Notes: generated by a model not told the origin, from the sequence alone. 64,000 nucleotides of DNA from Mesorhizobium sp. Pch-S (GCF_004136315.1 NZ_CP029562.1:3991501-4055500), one strand, 5' to 3'. Shown: positions 1-10,537, counted from the stretch's first letter. Program-made: numbers and translations.

Positions 1-127
1 CGGGAGCCGCCGCATCCGCCGGCTTGCTGATCAGACCGCTCAGGAAGGCAGGCTCGCCGTTGAAGTGGACATATGTTGCCGCCGCGGCGATCACGACGAC
101 GGCTGTGGTGATTTTCCAGATACGCAT
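1..127 (-). CDS. RND efflux periplasmic adaptor (MFP) subunit, N-terminus only
   Basis: Runs off the left edge of the window. The visible 42 residues begin MRIWKITTAVVVIAAAATY, a short basic start followed by one hydrophobic segment, as expected for the inner-membrane anchor or signal of a membrane-fusion protein. The ATG lies 12 bases after the stop codon of the RND pump gene, with CGGAG about 8 bases upstream, so the two are almost certainly co-translated. The order pump then adaptor is the reverse of acrAB. The adaptor assignment rests on position and on this N-terminus only. Another exported protein is possible. Confidence 0.6.
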   Translation of the reverse strand, partial: MRIWKITTAVVVIAAAATYVHFNGEPAFLSGLISKPADAAAP

Positions 128-139
128 GGAAGGGCTCCG

Positions 140-3100
140 TTATTCTGCCGCCGGGACATGGGTCGGCGAGGGCTGCTCGCCACCATGCGGCGCATGGGAT
201 GTTTCGGTATGTTCGGCCTTCGCGCCGGCCTTGCCTTCGCGCCACTGTTCGATGATGGCGTAGAAGACGGGCACGAAGGCGAGCGTCAGGATGGTCGCCG
301 CCAGCATGCCACCGAACACGGCGGTGCCCAGCGACTGACGGCTGGCTGCACCCGCACCTGTCGCCAGCATCAGCGGCACGACACCGAGAATGAAGGCGAA
401 GGCGGTCATCAGGATCGGGCGCAGGCGCAGGCGACCCGCTTCCATCGCGGCTTCGACGATGCTCATGCCCTGTTCGCGCAGATGCTTGGCGAACTCGACG
501 ATCAGGATCGCATTCTTGGCCGCCAGGCCGATCAGCATGACGAAGCCGATCTGCGAATAGACGTCCATCTGCATGCCGCGCAGCCAGATCGCCAGCAACG
601 CTCCGAACAAGGCGGTCGGCACCGACAGGATGACCATGAACGGCATCGACCAGCTTTCATACTGCGCGGCCAGGATCAGGAAGACGAAGACGATGGCGAG
701 CGCGAAGACGAAGATCGCGACCGAACCTGCCTTCAGCTCCTGGAAGGTGATGCCTGTCCATTCGAAGCCGAAGTCGTTCGGCAGCGCGGTGGCCGCCGCT
801 CTCTGCATCGCCTCGATCGCCTGACCCGAAGAGAAGCCGGGCGCGGCGCTGCCGTTGATGAGAGCAGAACCGTAGTTGTTGTAGTGCGTCACCGTCTCCG
901 GGCCGACAACGGACCGCATCGTGCCCAGCGTCGACAACGGCACCATCTGACCGGTGTTGTTGCGGACATAGAGCTTGGTGAGGTCGGCTGCCTCGGCACG
1001 TGCCGACTTGTCCGCCTGCATGGTGACGCGGAAGGTGCGGCCGAACATGTTGAAGTCGTTCACATAGAGCGAACCCAGATAGATCTGCAGCGTGTTGAAG
1101 ATGTCCGGCAGGGCAAGGCCAAGCAGCTTGGCCTTGTTGCGGTCGAGGTCGAAGTTGAACTGCGGCGTCGAGGTCGAGAAGGTGCTGAACAGCGTCTGCG
1201 GGTTGAGCTCCGGCTGCTTGCGCGCTTCCGCGAGCAATGCCTGCGTCGCCTCGTTGACGGCATTGGCGCCACGACCGGCAAGGTCCTCGACCTGGAATTC
1301 AAAGCCGCCCGTCGTGCCGAGGCCCTGGATGGATGGCGGTTCGAAAGCCAGCACCAGGCCCTCGGGCATACCGAACAGCTTCGGTCGCACCGAGTTGACG
1401 ATGTCGGTGGCGCTCATGCCGGGTCCCGTGCGTTCCTCCCATGGCTTCAGGATGGCGAAGAGCGCTGCCGAGTTCGACTGATTGGCGAAGGTGAGGAAGT
1501 TGAAGCCGGCGACCGTGATGACGTATTGGACGCCAGGTGTGGCAAGCAACGTGTCACGCACCTTCTTGGAGACCGCATCCGTGCGTTCGAGCGACGCGCC
1601 ATCGGGCAACTGCACGATGTTGAAGAAATAGCCCTGGTCCTCCACGGGAAGGAAGGCCGAGGGGATGCGTGTCGAGACGACATAGGTCGCGGCAATCAGC
1701 GCCAGGAATATGCCCATCATCAGCCAGCGCAGCTTGATGAAGCCACGCACCGCAGCCGAATAGGCATGCGACAGCCAGGTGAAGCCATCGTTGAACCAGC
1801 GATAGAGGAAGAACGTCGATGGCGGACGATGGCGTAGGAACGCCGCGGACAACGCGGGCGACAGGGTCAGCGAATTGAAGGCCGAGATGCCGACAGAGAT
1901 CGCGACGGTCAATGCGAACTGGTTGTAGAGCTGGCCGGTGACGCCCGGAATGAAAGCAACCGGAATGAACACGGCCATCAGCACCGCCGTGGTGGCGATG
2001 ATCGGGCCAGTGACTTCCTTCATTGCCAGCCGCGCGGCTTCGAGCGGCGGATGTCCGGCCTCGAGCTGGCGCTCGACGTTCTCGACGACGACGATGGCGT
2101 CATCGACGACGAGGCCGATGGCGAGCACCATGCCGAGAAGCGAAAGCATGTTGAGCGAGAAACCCAGCGCCAGCATCACCACCATCGTCGCGATCAGCGA
2201 TACCGGGATGGCGATGATCGGGATGAGCGTGGTGCGCCAGTTCTGCAGGAAGATGAAGACGACGGCCACGACCAGGACCAGTGCTTCGAGCAAGGTCTTG
2301 ACCACGTCTTCCATGGCGGCCGACACAAACTTGGTCGTGTCATAGAAGATCGTGTACTCGATGCCCTTCGGGAAGCGAGCCGACAGCTCTTTCATCTTGG
2401 CTTCGATGTTTTTCTTCAGCTCCAGCGCATTGGAACCCGGCATCTGGAACGTCGCGATGACGACGGTCGGTTTTTCGTTGGCATAGGTCGACGAATTGTA
2501 GAGCAGCGACCCGAGTTCGATGCGCGCGACGTCCTTCAGGCGCACCAGCGAGCCGCTTGCCGAATTGGCACGCACGACGATGTTGCCGAATTCCTTGGGA
2601 TCGGAGAGACGGCCGGTGGCGTTGACCTGCATTTCGAACGCAGTGCCCGCCGGCGCCGGCGACTGGCCGATCTTGCCTGCGGCAACCTGTACGTTCTGCT
2701 CGGCGACGGCGTTCTGCACGTCGACGGCGGTGATACCGAGATTGGCCAGCTTGTCCGGGTCGAGCCAGACGCGCATCGAATAGCGGCGCTCGCCGAAGAT
2801 CTGTACGTCGCCGACGCCGGGAACGCGTTTCAAAGGATCCGCGACCTGCAGGTAGGCATAGTTGCTGAGCGCAACCGGATCGACCGATCCATCGGGCGAG
2901 GTCAGGTTCACGATCAGCACAAAGCTCGGATTCTGTTTTTTGACAGTGACACCGGCCTGGTTGACGATTGCCGGCAGGGATGAAGCTGCCTGCGAAACGC
3001 GGTTCTGCACGTCCATCGCAGCGATATCGAGCGGATAGCCGACATCGAAGGTGACGGTGATGCGTGCGGAGCCGTCATTCGAGCTCGCCGAGGACATGTA

Positions 3101-3334
3101 GGTCATGCCTTCGACGCCGTTGATCGACTGTTCGAGCGGGGTCGTCACCGTATCGGCGACGACCTGCGAGCTGGCGCCCGGATAAACGGCGCTGACGACC
3201 ACCTGGGGCGGCGCGATGTTGGGAAACTGCGCAACCGGCAAAAGATAATAGGCGATCAGCCCCGCGAGCACCATGATGATGGCGATCGCCGAGGCGAAGA
3301 TCGGTCGCTGGAGAAAGAAATTGACCATGTTCAA
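140..3334 (-). CDS. RND multidrug efflux pump, inner-membrane HAE-1 family transporter
   Basis: The 1064-residue product has the length and layout of AcrB/MexB-type proton-driven drug exporters. It opens with the classic MVNFFLQRPIFASAIAI first membrane helix. The TM4 proton-relay motif GLVVDDAIVVVENVE (paired Asp) is present, and large porter loops and a second half of membrane helices follow. The C-terminal tail is His/Glu/Pro-rich and cytoplasmic. Its ATG overlaps the stop of a small upstream gene (ATGA), and an adaptor gene follows after 12 bases. Expression is probably controlled by the divergent TetR-type regulator through the dyads at 3683-3723. The substrate cannot be read from the sequence. 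Confidence 0.95.
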   Translation of the reverse strand: MNMVNFFLQRPIFASAIAIIMVLAGLIAYYLLPVAQFPNIAPPQVVVSAVYPGASSQVVADTVTTPLEQSINGVEGMTYMSSASSNDGSARITVTFDVGYPLDIAAMDVQNRVSQAASSLPAIVNQAGVTVKKQNPSFVLIVNLTSPDGSVDPVALSNYAYLQVADPLKRVPGVGDVQIFGERRYSMRVWLDPDKLANLGITAVDVQNAVAEQNVQVAAGKIGQSPAPAGTAFEMQVNATGRLSDPKEFGNIVVRANSASGSLVRLKDVARIELGSLLYNSSTYANEKPTVVIATFQMPGSNALELKKNIEAKMKELSARFPKGIEYTIFYDTTKFVSAAMEDVVKTLLEALVLVVAVVFIFLQNWRTTLIPIIAIPVSLIATMVVMLALGFSLNMLSLLGMVLAIGLVVDDAIVVVENVERQLEAGHPPLEAARLAMKEVTGPIIATTAVLMAVFIPVAFIPGVTGQLYNQFALTVAISVGISAFNSLTLSPALSAAFLRHRPPSTFFLYRWFNDGFTWLSHAYSAAVRGFIKLRWLMMGIFLALIAATYVVSTRIPSAFLPVEDQGYFFNIVQLPDGASLERTDAVSKKVRDTLLATPGVQYVITVAGFNFLTFANQSNSAALFAILKPWEERTGPGMSATDIVNSVRPKLFGMPEGLVLAFEPPSIQGLGTTGGFEFQVEDLAGRGANAVNEATQALLAEARKQPELNPQTLFSTFSTSTPQFNFDLDRNKAKLLGLALPDIFNTLQIYLGSLYVNDFNMFGRTFRVTMQADKSARAEAADLTKLYVRNNTGQMVPLSTLGTMRSVVGPETVTHYNNYGSALINGSAAPGFSSGQAIEAMQRAAATALPNDFGFEWTGITFQELKAGSVAIFVFALAIVFVFLILAAQYESWSMPFMVILSVPTALFGALLAIWLRGMQMDVYSQIGFVMLIGLAAKNAILIVEFAKHLREQGMSIVEAAMEAGRLRLRPILMTAFAFILGVVPLMLATGAGAASRQSLGTAVFGGMLAATILTLAFVPVFYAIIEQWREGKAGAKAEHTETSHAPHGGEQPSPTHVPAAE

Positions 3335-3552
3335 ACGGCTTTTCGAGTAGCGGCAAGTGGATCCCTTGGGAGGAATGCGGGATCGGTCCTTGGCAAAGTG
3401 GGGTGGTCGTCGGCGTCGCGCAGACGCGCGGCAGTGAGGACAAGCAGGGCTTTCAACGAAGCTGGATCGACGCGATCGGCCCGCATGACGGCGAGCGTCA
3501 TCGGGTCGTTCAGCAGCTGATCAATGGTCAAGGCCTTCGAATAGGATGCCAT
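3331..3552 (-). CDS. Small hypothetical protein leading the RND operon (73 aa)
   Basis: I choose the ATG at 3552 because a GGGAG Shine-Dalgarno sits about 8 bases upstream; a longer reading to 3633 has no such signal. The product begins MASYSKALTIDQLL, is soluble, rich in Leu/Ala/Asp, and has no membrane segment or motif I recognise. Its TGA overlaps the ATG of the pump (ATGA), so pump translation is probably coupled to it. It may act as a leader or as an independent small protein. Codon usage resembles its neighbours. Function unknown. Confidence 0.6.
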   Translation of the reverse strand: MASYSKALTIDQLLNDPMTLAVMRADRVDPASLKALLVLTAARLRDADDHPTLPRTDPAFLPRDPLAATRKAV

Positions 3553-3682
3553 CGTTTCGTCTCCCGGCTGATCCAGGCAATAAAAAAGCGCTCGGCGAAG
3601 ACCGTGCTTGCGGCCTTCACCCTGTTCCATCATTCTTGTCCGGCTTGGCCTATGGTCGACCTTGACGGGGGTATTATGAAAT

Positions 3683-3723
3683 GTTACCGCTCGGTAACAG
3701 CCAGATAGTTACTGACCGGTAAC
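3683..3723. promoter_or_regulatory. Two tandem TetR-type operators
   Basis: Bases 3683-3698 read GTTACCGCTCGGTAAC, with 7-base arms around a 2-base centre. Bases 3708-3723 read GTTACTGACCGGTAAC, the same site with one arm degraded. The two start 25 bases apart, and the second ends 14 bases before the tetR start. Paired dyads between an efflux operon and its divergent TetR gene are the usual arrangement for autoregulation plus pump repression. Confidence 0.75.
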
Positions 3724-3737
3724 ACCGACGTCAAGCC

Positions 3738-4364
3738 ATGAGCGATCAAATTTTTCAGACTGCTGACAATAGTGATCATAACGATCGTGTGAGTGCGCGG
3801 CCGCGAGAGCGTATCGTGACCACCGCGCGGGAGATGTTTCACCAGCACGGCGTGCGCGGCGTGGGCATCGAAGCGATCACCGAGGCTGCCGGCACGAACA
3901 AGATGACGCTCTATCGTCATTTTGCCTCCAAGGACGATCTCATCGTCGAGTGTCTGCAGCGCGCCGCCAAGGAATCCTATTTGAAGTGGGATGAACTGGA
4001 GCACCAGCATCCCGGCGATCCGAAAGCGCAGTTGCGAGCCTGGATCGAGAACGCGGCCGAGTGCATCAGCGGCGACTGGCGCGGCTGCGAGATGGCCAAT
4101 ACCGCTGTCGAACTTGCAGATGACGATCATCCGGCCAAGCGCGTGATCGAAGAGGTCAAGAAGAACCATCGCAACTGCCTGGCCAAGCTCTGTGCCCGCG
4201 CTGGCCTCGATCAGCCCGAACTGGCCGCCGATATGCTGGGTCTGCTGCTGGAAGGCGCGCGGATCAGTCGCCAGAGCGAAGGGCAGGAAGGTCCGAGCGC
4301 CCGTTTCAAGCGTATGGCGGAGGAAGTCATCGCCACTGTCGGCGGCCTCAACGACAAGACCTGA
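3738..4364 (+). CDS. TetR/AcrR family transcriptional regulator
   Basis: This 208-residue protein has the TetR-type DNA-binding domain at about residues 18-65. It starts with RERIVTTAREMFHQHGVRGV, continues with the recognition helix region TNKMTLYRHFASKDDLI, and is followed by a helical ligand-binding half. It is divergent from the RND operon, and two dyads sit immediately upstream of its own ATG. It is therefore most simply the local repressor of the efflux pump, released by a pump substrate. The acidic, partly disordered first 18 residues are not part of the fold. Confidence 0.92.
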   Translation: MSDQIFQTADNSDHNDRVSARPRERIVTTAREMFHQHGVRGVGIEAITEAAGTNKMTLYRHFASKDDLIVECLQRAAKESYLKWDELEHQHPGDPKAQLRAWIENAAECISGDWRGCEMANTAVELADDDHPAKRVIEEVKKNHRNCLAKLCARAGLDQPELAADMLGLLLEGARISRQSEGQEGPSARFKRMAEEVIATVGGLNDKT

Positions 4365-4626
4365 CCGGGCTGCCGTTGCTTCTTCCTGCGCGTGTCGCCA
4401 GGGGCTGTCGCCGTCGGGTGGAATCGAAAGCTGACCGTATTCGTCGGACATTCCGCCCTCGTTCCTTCTGCCAATTCTCGCTGCAGTTGCGCTGCAGAAG
4501 TGATTTTTGGCGTGCTCATCAAACTCAGGCTTCACGATCTGCACCTTCCCGCCATGGTAAGGTCAAACGCCTTTTTACAGGCGACAAAGGCCGTTGCTTC
4601 TGCGATGTCACCCGTCGCGAAGCCCC
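4365..4626. other. Non-coding stretch between tetR and the copper promoter
   Basis: Together with the promoter that follows, this leaves 326 bases without a convincing gene. A minus-strand reading from 4522 gives 103 codons, but it runs antisense into tetR and has no recognisable domain. I see no hairpin with a T-run, and no tRNA. Confidence 0.5.
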
Positions 4627-4657
4627 TTGACCTTCCCATGACTGGAAGCTTTATCTC
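4627..4657 (+). promoter_or_regulatory. CueR/MerR-type copper-responsive promoter
   Basis: A -35 element TTGACC (4627-4632) is followed after 19 bases by TATCTC (4652-4657). The over-long 19-base spacer is the hallmark of MerR-family promoters. Inside it lies the dyad CTTCC (4632-4636) N7 GGAAG (4644-4648), closely matching CueR/HmrR operators. It lies 34 bases before the copper ATPase start, so copper-induced transcription by a CueR homologue is likely. No cueR gene is found in the window. Confidence 0.8.
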
Positions 4658-4690
4658 CCTGAGCAACCACTCAAGAAGAGAGTTGCAGCC

Positions 4691-5239
4691 ATGAACGCCG
4701 TTGCCCCGAAAATGTTCCCTGCCGCCACACCGAAGGCCGGCACAATCTTTCAACTCGGTATCGAAGGCATGACCTGCGCCTCCTGTGTCGGGCGCGTGGA
4801 AAAAGCCATTGCGGCCGCTCCCGGTGTTACCTCAGCAAGCGTCAATCTGGCGACAGAACGTGCCGAAGTGGCTTTTTCAGGCGAGCCCGATCTCGCTCCG
4901 GTTCTGGCCGCGGTGGCAGGCGCTGGCTATCGGGCACGCAGCGAGACGATCGAGCTCGCGATCAAAGGCATGACATGTGCCTCCTGCGTGGCACGCATCG
5001 AGCGGGCGCTAAAGGCGGTGTCCGGAGTTAGCAATGCCAGCGTCAATCTTGCAACCGAACGGGCGACGGTGACGATCGTCGCTGGCGCGGCGGCGATACC
5101 GCCCTTGAAGCGGCTGTGCATGCAGCAGGATACGAAGCGAGGCTCGTTGCCTCCGAGGCAGCCGACGGTCGGGAGGTCGACCATCGCGCCTCGGAGATCG
5201 CTTCCCTGCAACGGGCGTTGGCAACGGCGCTCGTCCTGA
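4691..5239 (+). CDS. copA: Copper ATPase, N-terminal fragment with two HMA domains (frameshifted)
   Basis: This open frame encodes two heavy-metal-associated domains, with GMTCASC at residues 26-32 and 93-99, the Cu+-binding loops that pass copper to the pump. After about codon 135 (near 5090) the frame loses similarity and ends in 40-50 nonsense residues at 5239. The true continuation ([19 protein letters not shown]) is in the -1 frame. One missing base, probably in the G-rich run 5084-5095, explains it. If the shift is real, the product would be a free two-domain copper chaperone. The ATG follows the CueR-type promoter and an AAGAGAG ribosome site. Confidence 0.8.
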   Translation: MNAVAPKMFPAATPKAGTIFQLGIEGMTCASCVGRVEKAIAAAPGVTSASVNLATERAEVAFSGEPDLAPVLAAVAGAGYRARSETIELAIKGMTCASCVARIERALKAVSGVSNASVNLATERATVTIVAGAAAIPPLKRLCMQQDTKRGSLPPRQPTVGRSTIAPRRSLPCNGRWQRRSS

Positions 5240-7206
5240 CCCTTCCGATCTTCGTGCTGGAAATGGGTTCGCATCTGGTGCCTGCCTTTCATCACTGGGT
5301 GATGGGCACATTCGGTGCCTGGAACTGGCGATTGCAGTTCGTCCTGACCACGCTGGTGCTGTTCGGGCCTGGTCTGCGTTTCTTCGCCAAGGGCGTGCCG
5401 GCCCTGCTCAGGGGCGCGCCCGACATGAATGCGCTGGTGGCGCTGGGTGCCGGTGCCGCCTGGACCTATTCGGTGGTCGCAACCTTTCTGCCGGGAGTGC
5501 TGCCGACAGGCACGGCCAATGTCTATTACGAGGCCGCGGCCGTCATCGTGACGCTGATCCTGCTCGGCCGTTTTCTCGAAGCCCGTGCCAAGGGGCGAAC
5601 GGGCGAAGCGATCAAGAAACTGGTCGGTCTTCAGGCGAAAACGGCGCGTGTGATGCGGAATGGCGCTGCCGTTGAGGTGCCGCTGCAGGACGTGCGCGCC
5701 GGCGACATCGTGGTGGTGCGGCCCGGTGAGAAGATCGCCGTCGATGGTGAGATCGTCGAGGGCTCTTCCTTCGTCGATGAAGCCATGATCACCGGCGAGC
5801 CGGTGCCAGTGTCCAAGGGCATCGGCGCCGAGGTGGTGGGAGGCACCATCAACAAGACCGGCAGCTTCTCGTTTCGTGCCACCAAGGTGGGTTCCGAAAC
5901 GCTGCTGGCGCAGATCATCCGCATGGTCGAGACCGCGCAGGGCGCCAAGCTGCCGATCCAGGCGCTGGTCGACAAGGTGACGGCCTGGTTCGTGCCGGCA
6001 GTGATCGCCGCCGCGCTCGCTACCTTCGGCGTCTGGTATTTCTTCGGGCCGGATCCGGCGTTGTCCTTCGCACTGGTCAATGGCGTCGCGGTGCTGATCA
6101 TTGCCTGCCCATGTGCGATGGGGCTGGCGACACCGACCTCGATCATGGTCGGCACTGGCCGCGCCGCGGAGATGGGCGTTCTTTTCCGCAAAGGCGATGC
6201 GCTGCAGACCTTGCGCGATGCATCGGTCATTGCATTGGACAAGACGGGTACCTTGACCGAAGGTCGGCCCGAACTCACAGACTTCATCGTTGCCGACGGT
6301 TTCGAGGAGGCTGAGGTGCTGGGCCTCGTTGCCGCCGTCGAAACGCGCTCGGAACATCCTGTGGCCGAAGCGATCGTGAGAGCTGCCGAAAAGCGTGGCC
6401 TGAGGCTCGCGGCAGCCAGCGACTTCGAAGCCATTCCCGGTTTCGGGGCGCGGGCGTGGATCGGAAATAGGCAGGTGGAAGTCGGTGCCGACCGGCTGAT
6501 GGCGCGGCTTGGTCTCGACGTCTCCGCTTTCGCGCCGGTGGTCGAGCGCTTGGCCGGGGAGGGCAAGAGCCCGCTCTATGCTGCAATCGATGATGAGCTT
6601 GCCGCGATCATCGCAGTCGCCGATCCGATCAAGCCGTCGACACCGGCGGCCATCCAGGCGCTGCACGCACTCGGCCTGAAGGTCGTGATGGTGACCGGTG
6701 ACAACCGCCACACGGCCAAGGCGATCGCCCGGCAGATCGGCATCGATGAAGTTGTTGCCGAGGTGCTGCCAGATGGCAAGGTCGAGGCGATACGACGGCT
6801 GGCCTGCGGTGGCGTCCGAGTTGCCTTCGTGGGTGATGGCATCAACGATGCGCCGGCATTGGCTGCCGCCGATGTCGGCATCGCCATCGGCACCGGTACC
6901 GACATCGCCATTGAAAGCGCCGATGTCGTGCTGATGTCGGGCGACCTCGTCGGCGTTGCCAATGCCCTGGCTCTTTCCAAGGCGACCATCCGCAACATCC
7001 GCCAGAACCTGTTCTGGGCATTTGGGTACAATGCTGCGCTGGTGCCGGTGGCGGCAGGCGTGCTGTATCCCATGAACGGGACCTTGCTGTCGCCGATGCT
7101 AGCGGCCGGGGCCATGGCTTTGTCCAGCGTCTTCGTGCTGAGCAACGCGCTGCGCCTGAAGCGCTTCCGGGTACCGCTGGCGGTGAGCCGGCGGGTGATT
7201 GCTTGA
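5116..7206 (+). CDS. copA: Cu+-exporting P1B-type ATPase, main part (frameshifted)
   Basis: This is the remainder of the copper pump in the frame one base back. It has all catalytic parts: the membrane CPC motif (about residues 331-333 of this frame), the phosphorylation site DKTGTLTEG (Asp about 375), the SEHPVAEAI nucleotide-binding loop, [10 protein letters not shown] (about 573-578), and the late-helix YN and MALSS metal-site residues of Cu+ pumps. Joined to the 4691 frame it gives one protein of about 838 residues, normal for CopA with two HMA domains. The ATG at 5116 is only the first one in frame. The frame is open from 5032, and translation probably enters by frameshift or, in the true genome, without interruption. 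Confidence 0.9.
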   Translation: MHAAGYEARLVASEAADGREVDHRASEIASLQRALATALVLTLPIFVLEMGSHLVPAFHHWVMGTFGAWNWRLQFVLTTLVLFGPGLRFFAKGVPALLRGAPDMNALVALGAGAAWTYSVVATFLPGVLPTGTANVYYEAAAVIVTLILLGRFLEARAKGRTGEAIKKLVGLQAKTARVMRNGAAVEVPLQDVRAGDIVVVRPGEKIAVDGEIVEGSSFVDEAMITGEPVPVSKGIGAEVVGGTINKTGSFSFRATKVGSETLLAQIIRMVETAQGAKLPIQALVDKVTAWFVPAVIAAALATFGVWYFFGPDPALSFALVNGVAVLIIACPCAMGLATPTSIMVGTGRAAEMGVLFRKGDALQTLRDASVIALDKTGTLTEGRPELTDFIVADGFEEAEVLGLVAAVETRSEHPVAEAIVRAAEKRGLRLAAASDFEAIPGFGARAWIGNRQVEVGADRLMARLGLDVSAFAPVVERLAGEGKSPLYAAIDDELAAIIAVADPIKPSTPAAIQALHALGLKVVMVTGDNRHTAKAIARQIGIDEVVAEVLPDGKVEAIRRLACGGVRVAFVGDGINDAPALAAADVGIAIGTGTDIAIESADVVLMSGDLVGVANALALSKATIRNIRQNLFWAFGYNAALVPVAAGVLYPMNGTLLSPMLAAGAMALSSVFVLSNALRLKRFRVPLAVSRRVIA

Positions 7207-7216
7207 TCCGGGAACT

Positions 7217-7250
7217 GGACAATTGGTGGGACGGTTCCTACCAATTGTCC
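7217..7250. repeat. Perfect inverted repeat after copA
   Basis: Arms GGACAATTGGT (7217-7227) and ACCAATTGTCC (7240-7250) enclose a 12-base loop, starting 10 bases after the copA stop. A T-run is lacking, so it is not a textbook intrinsic terminator. It could end or stabilise the copA transcript, or bind a dimeric protein. Confidence 0.6.
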
Positions 7251-7475
7251 ATGCCTGCCGTGCCTGACGGGCTGGCCCTGACATGCATGCTCCGCTAACA
7301 ATCAACCGTGCTTGTCTAACGGATCGATTTTCGTATCCGTGGGATGAAGCGTCGCTGATACGACCGCTTTCGAAGCGCTGGGTCTCTAGCCTGAGCGCTG
7401 GTTCGCAATGTCGTTGGGTGCGGCCGAATCTGTCGGACGCAAGTCCGGCCAAAAAGTCTGTTGGAGAGAAGAAGC

Positions 7476-8603
<1,128 letters not shown>

Positions 8604-8692
8604 TCGCTTCGGCGGCATCACACCAGGGCGCTCGCTATATGTCGGGCGCCCTTTACGCGTGTTTCCAGAACGTTGATCGAAAGACAGGGCCG

Positions 8693-9526
8693 ATGAAGAC
8701 CGTTTCCACGTCAAAGTCGCATGGCGGTATCCAGGGCGTCTATTCGCATGCTTCGGACGCTTGCGCGTGCGACATGACCTTTGCCGTGTTCGTTCCACCG
8801 CAAGCTAAGGATCAGCCCGTTCCTGTGCTGTGGTATCTGTCGGGTCTCACCTGCACCCATGCAAACGTCATGGACAAAGGCGAATATCGACGGATAGCAG
8901 CCGAACTCGGCCTGATGATCGTTTGCCCGGACACCAGCCCGCGCGGCGAAGCCGTGCCGGACGAAAAGGACAACTGGCAGTTAGGCCTCGGTGCCGGTTT
9001 CTACGTCGATGCCACAGAGGAGCCCTTTGCCAGGAACTATCGCATGTATTCCTACGTCACCGCGGAATTGCCAGCGTTGATCGCGCGGAACTTTCCGGCA
9101 GACATGGCGCGGCAGGGCATCTTCGGCCACTCCATGGGTGGTCACGGCGCGCTGACCGTTGCGCTCAGGAACGCCGACCGTTTCAGGAGTTGCTCGGCTT
9201 TCGCGCCGATCGTTCAACCGACGACGGCCGGCTGGTCGAAGCCGGCGCTGGAAAAATATCTCGGCACCGACGAGAAGGCCTGGCGCTCCTATGATGCCAC
9301 GTTGCTGCTCGAGGATGGCGAGCGGTTTCCGGAATTCCTGGTCGACCAGGGTACGGCCGACGGTTTTCTCGACGAAGGCCTGCGGCCGTGGCTGCTCGAA
9401 GATGCCTGCAGGAAGGCTGGAGTCGCGCTGGAGTTGCGCATGCAGGACGGCTACGACCACTCCTATAATTTCATCTCGACTTTCATGGATGACCATTTGA
9501 AGTGGCATGCGGCGAGGCTGGCGTGA
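8693..9526 (+). CDS. fghA: S-formylglutathione hydrolase
   Basis: Esterase-D-type serine hydrolase that splits S-formylglutathione to formate and glutathione. The ATG at 8693 gives 277 residues, the usual family length; the 18 extra codons of a longer reading have no similarity value. The nucleophile elbow GHSMGG holds Ser147. The family motifs LSGLTC near residue 50 and YDHSYNFI (catalytic His) near the C-terminus are present. It directly follows the class III ADH and supplies the second step of the pathway. Confidence 0.96.
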   Translation: MKTVSTSKSHGGIQGVYSHASDACACDMTFAVFVPPQAKDQPVPVLWYLSGLTCTHANVMDKGEYRRIAAELGLMIVCPDTSPRGEAVPDEKDNWQLGLGAGFYVDATEEPFARNYRMYSYVTAELPALIARNFPADMARQGIFGHSMGGHGALTVALRNADRFRSCSAFAPIVQPTTAGWSKPALEKYLGTDEKAWRSYDATLLLEDGERFPEFLVDQGTADGFLDEGLRPWLLEDACRKAGVALELRMQDGYDHSYNFISTFMDDHLKWHAARLA

Positions 9527-9544
9527 CGGATCGGCCTCGGGCAA

Positions 9545-10390
9545 TCACGCCGCCGGGCCGCCCAGGCTATCTTCGAATGCCTGGTCGATGATGGCCAGTT
9601 TCACGGCCTGTGCGTCCATGTATTCACGATAGAAATCGCGCGATACCCACATTGTCGAGTTGCCGCGCTGGCCCAGCCAGCCAACGCTGCCAAGGCCTTC
9701 AGCTTCGCGCAGCTTGCGCGCCAGATGAGTGCGCGAGAGCTTCAGCAGATTCGCGAATTCGCCAATCGAAACAACTCCGGTAGGGATGCGATCCTGATCG
9801 GCGAGACTGGGTTCCACACCCGAGACCAACCACTCCATGACCACGCCCCCGTTGTTCAGCCAGGTGAACAATGAAAAGGTCCTTTCGGGAGCACGCACGG
9901 GCTCCGAGGTGAGCAGGCCGTCCGCGATCAGAGGCTCCACGCGGGCGAGCGCATCTGGCCTGGAAGCGAAGGTTGCCAGCCGTCTGCCACCGTCGAAGCC
10001 ATCCAATGTCGTGAGATGGACCATTGCCCAGGCAGCCAGGGTTTCCAGTGTCTGGGGGGTTGGACGCAGCGGATTCGATCGGCGGTCGGTATTGTCCGGA
10101 AGAGGTTCCACGTAGTTGTATTGCTGCATTTCCTTGATGAAGGCATCGGCCGTGTTTTTGCTCGCGACAGAATGCAGTTCGATCAGTTGAAGGAAACGCG
10201 CGGTGGTTATCGCGCCCTGGCGAAAGTAGAGAGCCAGTCCAGCATGTGCCATCAGCCAGCGCTGCTGCGTGGCGAATACCGAAGAGAGCCGGGGTGAACT
10301 TTGATACGCAGCCAACAGTGCTTTCGCCTGGCTGCGAACAATACGATGCAGGGCCGGATGTCCGGCAATTTCCTTAGCGCTGAATGCCAC
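9545..10390 (-). CDS. Hypothetical protein with a C-terminal helix-turn-helix
   Basis: A 281-residue cytoplasmic protein starting at GTG, with GAGGG about 8 bases upstream. Residues of about 200-235 (SIGEFANLLKLSRTHLARKL) look like a winged or simple helix-turn-helix. The long helical N-terminal part has no signature I can name. It is convergent with fghA (18 bases apart) and probably a single-gene unit. A regulatory role is likely from the HTH alone. Target and ligand are unknown. Confidence 0.7.
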   Translation of the reverse strand: MAFSAKEIAGHPALHRIVRSQAKALLAAYQSSPRLSSVFATQQRWLMAHAGLALYFRQGAITTARFLQLIELHSVASKNTADAFIKEMQQYNYVEPLPDNTDRRSNPLRPTPQTLETLAAWAMVHLTTLDGFDGGRRLATFASRPDALARVEPLIADGLLTSEPVRAPERTFSLFTWLNNGGVVMEWLVSGVEPSLADQDRIPTGVVSIGEFANLLKLSRTHLARKLREAEGLGSVGWLGQRGNSTMWVSRDFYREYMDAQAVKLAIIDQAFEDSLGGPAA

Positions 10391-10537
10391 CCGGTCACCC
10401 TCAACCCCGGTTCTACTTTAGCGAACCGAAAAATAGAATGCGATGGAAATCGCACCCGAGCGAACCGACTCCCGGGCTGATCTGGTCGCGGGCAACCACC
10501 GCACCTGCAGGACAGGTGAAGCTTTTGATCCGGAAAG

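Noticed and set aside
65..1837. 590-codon plus-strand open frame antisense to the RND pump
   Set aside because: It mirrors the pump frame, is extremely His/Arg/Asp/Gln-rich, has no domain and no ribosome site: a high-GC shadow.
4211..4522. 103-codon minus-strand frame in the tetR-copA gap
   Set aside because: Only the first part lies outside tetR; no domain, no clear ribosome site, and it runs antisense into tetR.
5084..5110. Programmed -1 frameshift signal in copA
   Set aside because: No X-XXY-YYZ heptamer in the overlap and the zero-frame stop is over 100 bases away, unlike E. coli copA; an indel is simpler.
4927..6711. 594-codon minus-strand open frame over copA
   Set aside because: Antisense to a P-type ATPase with all catalytic motifs; no recognisable protein features.
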